Shown here piece by piece: positions 57,450 to 64,000 of a stretch of DNA of 64,000 bases (its first letter is position 1; every line of letters starts with the position of its first letter). This DNA comes from Megasphaera geminata F0357. Its GTDB lineage: Bacteria; Bacillota; Negativicutes; Veillonellales; Megasphaeraceae. The position numbers were made by a program, and so were the translations under genes. The stretch is from positions 11,927 through 75,926 of the forward strand of contig NZ_JH417584.1 in assembly GCF_000239275.1 (NCBI RefSeq), given 5' to 3'. A model generated the notes under the pieces. That model saw only the letters and a list, made by a program, of their open reading frames with translations, did not search any database and was not told the origin of the DNA.

Positions 57450-57630
57450 GATACTCCTCCTCAATATCTGTTTTTTATAATCATACGGTACGCCGCTCAA
57501 ACCTGTCAATCAACGGACGCTGTGTATACATTATTCCTGCATTCGAACAGGCGGCAACGTATACTCTATAGACAAGGCAGGGATAAATGCGTACAATAAA
57601 ATTGACCTTTGCCGTAAAGGAGATGATTGG

Positions 57631-58104
57631 ATGAAGGCTATAATTTTATACTGTTCCCGCACAGGCAATACGGAAAACCTGGTACACCGTATCTGCCGGA
57701 CCATTCCTGCGGACACGTTGAAGGTAGAACCGCGGGAACCGTACGGCAGCTATATTTCTTCCGTGTTACGTGTTCGTAAAGAACGAAAAAACAATATCAT
57801 ACCGGAAGCACTGACGCCTGCTCCCGATCTTGCAGGTTATGACCTCGTCTTCGTCGGCTTCCCCATCTGGTTTAACGACATCCCCGCTTTTTTCGGCAGT
57901 TTCTTGTTACGCTGTAATTTACGGAAAAAGACGGTTATCCCTTTCTCCACATCGACAAACAGTACGATTCTGAACAGCTTAACTACCCTGAAAAGGATTT
58001 GTCCGGACAGCATTCTGAAATACCCTTTCGCCCATATTACTTTAAAACGCAGCGACACGTCAGGTTGGCTCAGCCTTTTAAAGACTTCCTGCGGCGCCGG
58101 ATGA
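57631..58104 (+). CDS. Flavodoxin family protein
   Basis: A 157-residue protein starting MKAIILYCSRTGNTENLVHR, the flavodoxin FMN-phosphate loop, with GYDLVFVGFPIWFNDIPAFF as the second FMN loop. An electron carrier or NAD(P)H-quinone-type reductase, partner unknown. The last 20 residues (SGWLSLLKTSCGAG) do not look like a normal flavodoxin end, whereas another frame gives RLAQPFKDFLRRRMNLPY, so a late frameshift is possible. The terminator follows at once. Confidence 0.75.
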   Translation: MKAIILYCSRTGNTENLVHRICRTIPADTLKVEPREPYGSYISSVLRVRKERKNNIIPEALTPAPDLAGYDLVFVGFPIWFNDIPAFFGSFLLRCNLRKKTVIPFSTSTNSTILNSLTTLKRICPDSILKYPFAHITLKRSDTSGWLSLLKTSCGAG

Positions 58105-58115
58105 ATCTGCCGTAT

Positions 58116-58160
58116 AAAGAGAGTACCGTATCCTCAGTTGAGGATACGGTACTCTCTTTT
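58116..58160. terminator. Bidirectional terminator
   Basis: Twenty-bp perfect hairpin (AGAGAGTACCGTATCCTCA with its complement) with T on both sides, between the convergent flavodoxin and MBL-fold genes. Confidence 0.9.
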
Positions 58161-58167
58161 ACTCTCT

Positions 58168-59288
58168 TTATGTCATGTCTTCCCACCATGACAGGCTTTC
58201 ACGCGGTTCGCCGATACGAACGGTTTCACCGATTTCGGGCGTCACCAAATCGTAACTCTTGCCCCTGCTCGCCGCCGCCAGGCGCCGATACGGATCCTGC
58301 CACAGATGCCTCGCCAGGGCGAATTTACCGCCGTGCGCGGGGATAACCTGCTTTGCGCCTACATCGACTGCGGCCCGGGCCGTTTCTTCGGGATACATAT
58401 GAATAGCATGCCAGGCTTCATTATATTGCCCGTCTTCAGCGAGAACCAGATCAAACCCGCCGAAAGTCTTTCCGATTTCTTTAAAGTGTTCACCGTAACC
58501 GCCGTCGCCCGTATAGTATACCTTCCGCCGCGGCGTAACAAAAGCCATGCCGCACCAAAGCGTCGGATTCCGTGTTAAGAAACGTCCTGAAAAATGCTGC
58601 GACGGCAAGATATGAATTTCCAAATCGGGACCCGTCACGATTTTACCGTTCCAGTCTTCTTCACAGATCCGGTCCGGACAAATCCCCATTCCTCAAAATA
58701 TTCACCTACACCGAGAGGGCAGACGACATAATTAATTTTATGCTTTAAGGCCATAACGGTAGGATAATCCAAATGATCCCAATGGTCATGACTGACGGCG
58801 AGAATATCGAGTTTCGGAATATCTTCGGCGCAATACACGTTACTGCCGGAAAAAGCCCTGTTCAGGAAAGGCAGCGGCGCCGCATAAGAGCTGAATACCG
58901 GATCTATAAGGATACGATACCCGCCCAGCTGTAAATAAAAGGTGGAGTGCCCCATCCAGATGACAATATCTTCGCCGCGGTCAAGCGCCTTTAAATCCGT
59001 TTTTTTCGACACCATCGCCGTGTCGGGAACAATCCCTTTCTTATCTCCGAAAAGAAAGTCCCACATCATTTTAAACCGGCTGCTCCCTTCCCGCCGTTCC
59101 ATGATTTCCACAGGGACGAGATTTTGAAATTTTCCGTCCACATAATGCGGAGACGCCATTATTCGTTGCAGCCTCAGACCTGACGGCACCCTGCCGAATT
59201 CAGCCCGCCGCGTATACATAAAAGTTCCGCTGACGGCGGCAGTACCCAGAAGGCCGAGACCGCCGAAAATAAAATTACGTCTGTTCAT
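58168..59288 (-). pseudogene. MBL-fold metallohydrolase (NAPE-PLD/UlaG-like), frameshifted
   Basis: A metallo-beta-lactamase-fold hydrolase of about 373 residues with an N-terminal hydrophobic segment (MNRRNFIFGGLGLLGTAAVS) that fits a signal anchor. Frame 1 has IVIWMGHSTFYLQLGGYRIL and the zinc motif SHDHWDHLDY, and breaks after FEEWGF. Frame 2 continues PDRICEEDWNGKIVTGPDL, with YYTGDGGYGEHF and VIPAHGGKFAL as later motifs, to the stop at 58168. One base in the AAA at 58680-58682 restores the frame. The family hydrolyses phosphodiesters or lactones; substrate unknown. Confidence 0.8.
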
Positions 59289-59311
59289 ACGATTTCCCCC
59301 GCATACCTGAA

Positions 59312-59345
59312 TAGAAAAAACGAAGCCTCTCCGCGAGGCTTCTTG
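59312..59345 (-). terminator. Terminator of the peroxiredoxin gene
   Basis: Minus-strand hairpin GAAGCCTC with GAGGCTTC, then GTTTTTTC. Confidence 0.75.
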
Positions 59346-59359
59346 TCATACATGCATTG

Positions 59360-59812
59360 TTAAATTTCTCTGAGCATCTTTTCCGGATTCCTGCCGGCAC
59401 GAACGTTGGGAAATACTTTTTCCACCACGCCGTTTTCATCAATAATATACGTAGTCCTGATAAGTCCCGTCACAAGTTTGCCGTACAGGTTCTTTTCACC
59501 CCATACACCGTACTCCTTAATAACCGCTTTTTCCGGATCCGCAAGGATCGTAAAGGGCAGATCGTGTGCTTCTGCAAACAGTTTGTGGGAAGAAACCGCA
59601 TCCTTACTGATACCGACAACAACGGCACCTTTCTTCACAAATTCGGCATGAAGGCCGGCAAAACCGACAGCCTGAGCGGTACAACCTTTTGTGCCGTCTT
59701 CGGCGTAAAAATATAAAACTACTTTCCTGCCTTTAAAATCATGAAGGCTTACTTTCTTCCCGTTCTGATCCGGCAAGGTAAAATCCGGCGCCTTTGTACC
59801 TGTTGACAACAT
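59360..59812 (-). CDS. Peroxiredoxin, BCP/PrxQ family
   Basis: A 150-residue thiol peroxidase that reduces hydroperoxides. The peroxidatic Cys is in YFYAEDGTKGCTAQAVGF. The usual resolving Cys five residues later is replaced by Ala or Val (CTAQAV instead of CTTEAC), so the enzyme should be 1-Cys or use a partner thiol. The invariant acid residue of the PK.DTPGCT motif is AEDGTKGCT here. KAPDFTLPDQNGKKVSL is the standard N terminus. Downstream of the RseC-like gene on the same strand. Confidence 0.88.
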   Translation of the reverse strand: MLSTGTKAPDFTLPDQNGKKVSLHDFKGRKVVLYFYAEDGTKGCTAQAVGFAGLHAEFVKKGAVVVGISKDAVSSHKLFAEAHDLPFTILADPEKAVIKEYGVWGEKNLYGKLVTGLIRTTYIIDENGVVEKVFPNVRAGRNPEKMLREI

Positions 59813-59833
59813 GGGACTTTCTCCTTTCCGACG

Positions 59834-60253
59834 CTACCGTTCGTCGATAATACCGATAACTTCCGACTTGTTATTATGCTTTTTCATAGTTAAATCGTAC
59901 GTTTTAATTGCGGCCACGGCTACGGGTATACCGATAATAAATCCCGCGATCGCCCCGTTTTGACCTGTATAGCCGTATCGGGGACCGAAATACATCCCCA
60001 GGGCCGCGCAGACGAGTACCAAAAAAAGAGGCAGCCCGAAACAAAGAAGCGCGCCGACTGCCATATTTTCATCGGGAATCGTAAATTCCACATATTCCCC
60101 TTTTTTGGCCCCAACCCTGTTCACGGCGTCAATAACAACATTGTCCGGGGCCATCGAAGCGCTGCAGGGAGAATATAAACTGTTGCGGTTGGTCTGAATC
60201 CGTACCATGCCGTCCGGCAGTACTTCTTCAATTGTTCCCGTATTCGTTCTCAT
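59834..60253 (-). CDS. SoxR-reducing system protein RseC family
   Basis: A 139-residue protein of the RseC/MucC family. An N-terminal domain with Cys (SPCSASM) and two membrane helices (about 66-85 and 98-115; VGALLCFGLPLFLVLVCAALG and GAIAGFIIGIPVAVAAI). In other bacteria the family lies in the rnf/sox redox locus, but here no rnf genes are adjacent. Start at 60253 uses GAGGTG; a longer upstream reading has a weaker site. Function in this organism unknown. Confidence 0.78.
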   Translation of the reverse strand: MRTNTGTIEEVLPDGMVRIQTNRNSLYSPCSASMAPDNVVIDAVNRVGAKKGEYVEFTIPDENMAVGALLCFGLPLFLVLVCAALGMYFGPRYGYTGQNGAIAGFIIGIPVAVAAIKTYDLTMKKHNNKSEVIGIIDER

Positions 60254-60263
60254 ATAAAACACC

Positions 60264-60404
60264 TCAACTTAATATATCCATTATATTTTCAATTATAGTA
60301 CGGTCGGCGCGCCGCCGCAATACGTCAAGAATGGGGTAAGCGAGAAGAGGCGGCACGGCAACTGTTTGTCCGATAAAAAGGATACGCAATCCTACCGCCA
60401 AGAA
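60264..60404 (-). other. Short membrane-like open frame with no start codon
   Basis: The minus strand encodes a hydrophobic peptide beginning TGLFLAVGLRILFIGQTVAV, with PILDVLRRRADRT further on, ending TGA at 60264-60266 inside the ribosome binding site of the RseC-like gene. No start codon is visible and an in-frame TAA lies just upstream. It looks like the C-terminal end of a membrane protein whose beginning was lost, or a chance frame. The remainder of 60254-60495 shows nothing. Confidence 0.25.
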
Positions 60405-60495
60405 AAGACCGGTCCCTTATCCCGCAGCAACCCGTGAAGCGTATTAATATTTTCGCCGTTTTAATTTACCTTTTTCACTTTACATATAACTACAA

Positions 60496-60532
60496 GAAAA
60501 CTATGGAGAAAATTGCTTTCTCCATAGTTTTC
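60496..60532 (-). terminator. Terminator of the NifX-like gene
   Basis: Fifteen-bp perfect hairpin GAAAACTATGGAGAA with TTCTCCATAGTTTTC, 27 bases past the stop; the T-run is part of the stem. Confidence 0.6.
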
Positions 60533-60558
60533 AGGCGTTCATTACGCGATAAGGTCCG

Positions 60559-60924
60559 TCAACAGCCGCATGTATGAGGTTCGTCACCGCCAAGTCCGCT
60601 ACAGCCCGCTTCAGGATCGTAAGCGAGGTTATTCGTCAAAAACGCGTTGACCGAATCATCGGCACGGGCTATGACGCCGCCGTACAGTTCCATACCGGCT
60701 TCACGCACGGCCTTTTGCGCACATTCACCGATATTGCCGCAAATGACAACGTCTGCGCCCAGCTTCTTCAGCAGCTCCGCCATCGCCTCATGGCCCTCGC
60801 CGTCGTTTACGGCAAGATGGGCCGCTACAACCTTGCCGCCTTCAACGGTATATATTTTTACTTCTTTGGCTTTACCGAAGTGTTGAAAAACTTTTCCGTC
60901 TTCGTAAGGTACTGCGATTTTCAT
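60559..60924 (-). CDS. NifB/NifX-type dinitrogenase cofactor-binding domain protein
   Basis: A 121-residue protein with the NifX-like fold: MKIAVPYEDGKVFQHFGKAK, ADVVICGNIGECAQKAV and a Cys-rich tail (GCSGLGGDEPHTCGC). Proteins of this small family occur without nitrogenase in many anaerobes and may bind an iron-sulfur or iron-molybdenum precursor, or act as a redox sensor. No nif gene is nearby. Single gene with its own terminator; AGGAGGAACG precedes the ATG. Confidence 0.85.
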   Translation of the reverse strand: MKIAVPYEDGKVFQHFGKAKEVKIYTVEGGKVVAAHLAVNDGEGHEAMAELLKKLGADVVICGNIGECAQKAVREAGMELYGGVIARADDSVNAFLTNNLAYDPEAGCSGLGGDEPHTCGC

Positions 60925-61018
60925 AACCGTTCCTCCTTTTCTGCATCCGCAACTTATAGTAATATAGTTAAATTATTTTCGTCAACACGCCTCTACCGCC
61001 CCGAAGAAAGCGTAAATA

Positions 61019-62209
61019 TTAATACGCTTCACGTGAACAGCCGAGGCGAAGCGGCAGCCAATGCCCCGTACCGCGGTTGACATAACAAAAGCACTCCCCT
61101 TTTCGGTATAAGCCGCGCAAATACTTAAAACGGGTCCTGACGAATTGTTCCAACGGCGCGATTTGTCCGCCATGCGTATGTCCCGCCAACGTAAGCGGAA
61201 TTTGTCGTTCTGCCGCCGCGTCAAAAAAATCGGGATGATGAGCCAATACTATCGTAAACACATTTTCCGGGCGCCCGGCCAGCGCTTTTTCAAGAAATAT
61301 CCTGTTCCTCCTTGAAGAATCCTCTTCCGTGCGAGCAAAGTTATAATCAACACCGGCAAGCCAGAAAGAGGTTCCGGGAAAACGCCGGGGCCGCACAACC
61401 GTACCCTCATTACGCAAAATCTGTACGCCCGCTTTTTCGAGCATAGCCGTAATCTCGCGAGTTTCCCGGAAATACTCATGATTTCCGTAACAAAAGAAAA
61501 TGCCGTCCGCAAAAAGCGGCACGGATTCCCGCAATACTGCACCGCATTCTGACAGATAACACATTTCGTCAAGAATATCCCCGGTTACGACAAGGATATC
61601 CGCCCCTTTTGCCGCTACGGCGGCAACGGCTTCACACAAATCGGACGGATTGAGGAAGACGCCGATATGGCAGTCTGAAATTTGCCCGACCCTGTATCCG
61701 TCCAACTTTTGCGGCAGTGTCGGGAAGGAAAGGCCGCAGGAAGTTACCTCCAGCCTGCAGTTTCCGTCAATAAAGCCCCATGTATCAACGGCGCCCAAGG
61801 CTAACGGCAAGGCCGCCAGGCCCTTCATAAAAGCACGGCGGGTGACGGGGCCATCACCTGATAAAGACGCGTTTTTTCTCCCTTGCCGCTTTGTCTTCAA
61901 GCGAATGAAGAAAGCCGTTACACCGATTATCGAAGCAATCGGCAAGAATACGGCCATTGTCAACAGCCAGTCGGCCGAGAAAGCGGCGCCGTACCGTAAT
62001 ACCTTCACGTATGGCAGGTCATAAAGCAAATAAAAGCGCTCTTCATACAGCCATAAACCGGCGACGGCAACGGCAGTGATACCTATACTGCAAACCGTAA
62101 CGACCCGTTTATGTCTGTACGCACATACATAAGACCATAAAATAAGAGAAACGGTCGTGCCTGCAGATGTTACGAACAGAAACAGAAGTAAGAATAATCC
62201 TTTCATCAC
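61019..62209 (-). CDS. Metallophosphoesterase, membrane-associated
   Basis: A 396-residue calcineurin-like phosphoesterase. Four hydrophobic helices occupy residues 1-110, then the catalytic domain: QISDCHIGVFLN, LVVTGDILDEM, CYGNHEYFRE, LAHHPDFFDA and LAGHTHGGQIAP. All metal ligands are present. It is full length and in frame, unlike the related gene at 54019-55174. Overlaps mutY by four bases (ATGA), so it is cotranslated. Substrate unknown. Confidence 0.87.
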   Translation of the reverse strand: MMKGLFLLLFLFVTSAGTTVSLILWSYVCAYRHKRVVTVCSIGITAVAVAGLWLYEERFYLLYDLPYVKVLRYGAAFSADWLLTMAVFLPIASIIGVTAFFIRLKTKRQGRKNASLSGDGPVTRRAFMKGLAALPLALGAVDTWGFIDGNCRLEVTSCGLSFPTLPQKLDGYRVGQISDCHIGVFLNPSDLCEAVAAVAAKGADILVVTGDILDEMCYLSECGAVLRESVPLFADGIFFCYGNHEYFRETREITAMLEKAGVQILRNEGTVVRPRRFPGTSFWLAGVDYNFARTEEDSSRRNRIFLEKALAGRPENVFTIVLAHHPDFFDAAAERQIPLTLAGHTHGGQIAPLEQFVRTRFKYLRGLYRKGECFCYVNRGTGHWLPLRLGCSREAY

Positions 62210-63270
62210 AGACAGGCAGTAAGTTTACCGTGCGGCCCCGCCCAGGGCAAAGCCGCATATTTTTCGACGGGCAACCACCGCCACACCTCGCTTTCCGCCA
62301 ATTCCCCGGACACATAACGGCCTTCATAAACTGCGAGATCCCATTTTTTATGAGAAAATACATGCTTCAATTCCGCAGTCACCGTTTCTTCTACGGAAAC
62401 GACAAGCCCCTGTCCGGAAAGATAATGCCGTAATCCGGCCCCGTCGCCATGCGGCTGATCGCACCGCACCATGGGAAACTCCCACATAGAGGCCAGCAGT
62501 CCTTCAGACGGCCGGCGATGGATTAACACGGTATGGCTTTTACGGCAAATGAGTACGGCATACCGTTCCGTAGGCGTATCCTTCCCGGTTATACGAAGAG
62601 GCAGCTCTTTTTCCAGCCCCGTTGCTTTCGCTTCACAGAAATGCCTTAAAGGGCACTCACCGCATTTGGGGCTTTTCGGGATGCAAAGAAGAGCCCCGAA
62701 CTCGATAAGCGCCTCATTAAAAACACCCGCCTTTCCTTCGGGCAGCTGTTCTCGCGCCAGTTCGGTCACTTTTTTCTTAACTTTTGCGGAAAGAATATTT
62801 TCCCTGATTCCGTAAAGGCGGGCAAAGACGCGCAATACATTCCCGTCAACAGCCGTTTCATCTTTATTATAAGCAAGACTGGAAATGGCCCCGGCCGTAT
62901 AATCGCCGATTCCCTTCAACGTGAGGAGCTCCGATTTTTCCGCCGGTATGCGTCCGCCGTAACGGCTCACGACCTCCTTTACGGAGTCATGCAGGTTACG
63001 GGCCCGTGAATAATAGCCCAGTCCCTGCCACTGCCGCAGTACCTCATCCCCGTCGGCCGCGGCCAATGCTTCTACTGTCGGAAAATGTTCCATCCAATTT
63101 TCATAATACGGACGAACTGCTTCAACCCTGGTCTGCTGCAGCATAATTTCGGAGACCCATACGGAATAAGGGTCCCGCCGGCCCTCCGTACGCCACGGCA
63201 AATCGCGTCGGTTCCGATAAAACCAGGAAAGGAGCGGTTCAGCCCATTTAACATGTTGATCCACTTTCAA
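62206..63270 (-). CDS. mutY: A/G-specific adenine glycosylase
   Basis: A 354-residue DNA glycosylase that removes adenine mispaired with 8-oxoguanine. Catalytic Glu in SEIMLQQTRVEAV, helix-hairpin-helix LTLKGIGDYTAGAI with the Asp, and the [4Fe-4S] ligands in CIPKSPKCGECPLRHFC. A C-terminal NUDIX-like 8-oxoG recognition domain follows. Start at 63270 has TGGATCAA-type weak spacing but the DLPWR region fits. Divergent from the DUF4931 gene. Confidence 0.94.
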   Translation of the reverse strand: MKVDQHVKWAEPLLSWFYRNRRDLPWRTEGRRDPYSVWVSEIMLQQTRVEAVRPYYENWMEHFPTVEALAAADGDEVLRQWQGLGYYSRARNLHDSVKEVVSRYGGRIPAEKSELLTLKGIGDYTAGAISSLAYNKDETAVDGNVLRVFARLYGIRENILSAKVKKKVTELAREQLPEGKAGVFNEALIEFGALLCIPKSPKCGECPLRHFCEAKATGLEKELPLRITGKDTPTERYAVLICRKSHTVLIHRRPSEGLLASMWEFPMVRCDQPHGDGAGLRHYLSGQGLVVSVEETVTAELKHVFSHKKWDLAVYEGRYVSGELAESEVWRWLPVEKYAALPWAGPHGKLTACL

Positions 63271-63380
63271 TTATCCTTATATTTTATAACCGAATCCGGC
63301 TATATCAATTATATCATATCGTTTTTAAAACCATATGCAGTATGCTACAATATAAAACACACGGGAAAGAGGAGATATAA

Positions 63381-64000
63381 ATGAACGGTTCGGATGAAGA
63401 AAAAGTGCTGGAATTCAACCTGCATATAGGGAAAAAAAAACCTGATACGGTCCACCGCAAAGAACCGTACTGCCCTTTCTGCGATGTAGAAAACCTGAAG
63501 GGTATTTTAGCTAAAGACGGCCTTATGATTTGGCTAAAAAACGCCTTTCCCGTCTTAAAGAACACGTACCCCACCTTGATCATCGAAACGGACAACGATG
63601 ACGGTGAATTTTCCGTTTATGCTCCCGCTTATGCGGAACGGCTCATTCGTTTCGCCCTTGACAAATGGTATAAAATGAAAGACTCGGGACGGTTTAAATC
63701 GGTTCTTTTTTACCGCAACTACGGATATATGTCGGGCGGCACCATTCACCATCCCCATATGCAGATAGTCGGCCTTGAAGACTATGACTATCATGATACC
63801 GTCCATATATATCACTTGCAGGGCGATAGCATACTGAAGGATAAAGAGATAGAAATAAACCTGTCAGACAAACCTCTTTTAGGCTTTTATGAAATTAATA
63901 TGATTTTACGAAATACAGACGACCTGCCCGTCTTCACCCGCTATATGCAAGATACGGCGTTCTACATTACACACCGCTTCTCCCGCTTTACGAACAGCTA
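63381..64000 (+). CDS. DUF4931 HIT-like protein, cut by the right edge
   Basis: The first 206 residues of a gene that continues beyond the window. It begins MNGSDEEKVLEFNLHIGKKK, has a zinc-like CPFCD pair (YCPFCDV), and the histidine triad-like GTIHHPHMQIVG. This is the galactose-1-phosphate uridylyltransferase-like DUF4931 family, a nucleotidylyl or phosphoryl transferase fold with unknown substrate. AGAGGAG before the ATG gives a strong start. A TACAAT -10 element lies about 30 bases upstream. Confidence 0.82.
   Translation, partial: MNGSDEEKVLEFNLHIGKKKPDTVHRKEPYCPFCDVENLKGILAKDGLMIWLKNAFPVLKNTYPTLIIETDNDDGEFSVYAPAYAERLIRFALDKWYKMKDSGRFKSVLFYRNYGYMSGGTIHHPHMQIVGLEDYDYHDTVHIYHLQGDSILKDKEIEINLSDKPLLGFYEINMILRNTDDLPVFTRYMQDTAFYITHRFSRFTNS

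Overview
The window looks like chromosomal DNA of an anaerobic Gram-negative Firmicute of class Negativicutes, most likely a Megasphaera- or Dialister-like member of the Veillonellaceae. This is an inference from gene content: Firmicute-type translation genes (Prp-processed L27, a T-box ahead of glyQS, TrmK, CBS-type pyrophosphatase), a lactate permease, DUF4127, corrinoid genes, glutaminyl-tRNA synthetase together with GatCAB, and near-balanced base composition. No 16S gene is present to settle it.

Layout. Bases 1-1500 are a strikingly AT-rich accessory patch. It holds a complete type III toxin-antitoxin locus (ToxN/AbiQ-family endoribonuclease, a short repeat RNA antitoxin with its own terminator, and a consensus promoter) next to the C-terminal stub of what looks like a conjugative relaxase. 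A 13-base direct repeat at 1-13 and 1529-1541 brackets the patch. From 1.6 to 64 kb the sequence is ordinary core chromosome, nearly all on the minus strand: polysaccharide deacetylase, an ECF S component, the rplU-prp-rpmA operon, amidase, nnrDE-acpS, lysC, a divergent pyruvate kinase, RNase P RNA, thiE, the trmK-Nif3 pair, a CAU tRNA, radC-maf, glnS, an FAH-family hydrolase, DUF3290-DUF421, a MATE pump, two amino-acid carriers, the aminopropanol arm of cobalamin synthesis (cobQ-cbiB-pduX-cobD), topB, the trhP-trmR-mltG cluster, a secreted DUF4127 protein, tadA, lctP, pcrA-ligA-gatCAB, ppaC, rplS, glyQS, a flavodoxin-fold lipoprotein, two metallophosphoesterases, an M19 dipeptidase, a DUF819 membrane protein, peroxiredoxin, mutY, and a DUF4931 gene cut by the right edge.

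Functional groups. The cobalamin genes form one tight operon that makes and attaches the aminopropanol arm. TrhP and TrmR make successive steps of a wobble-uridine modification. gatCAB coexists with GlnRS, so GatCAB may serve mainly tRNA-Asn. Regulation visible in the sequence includes a T-box riboswitch on glyQS, candidate L21 and ECF-transporter leaders, and a double palindrome over the lctP promoter region.

Quality warning. Six genes (lysC, a MATE pump, cobD, pcrA, a metallophosphoesterase and a metallo-beta-lactamase-fold protein) are each interrupted by small frameshifts, three of the seven sites lying in short homopolymers. Because pcrA and lysC are housekeeping genes, residual sequencing or assembly indels are the simplest explanation, and these genes should not be called dead without read-level checking.
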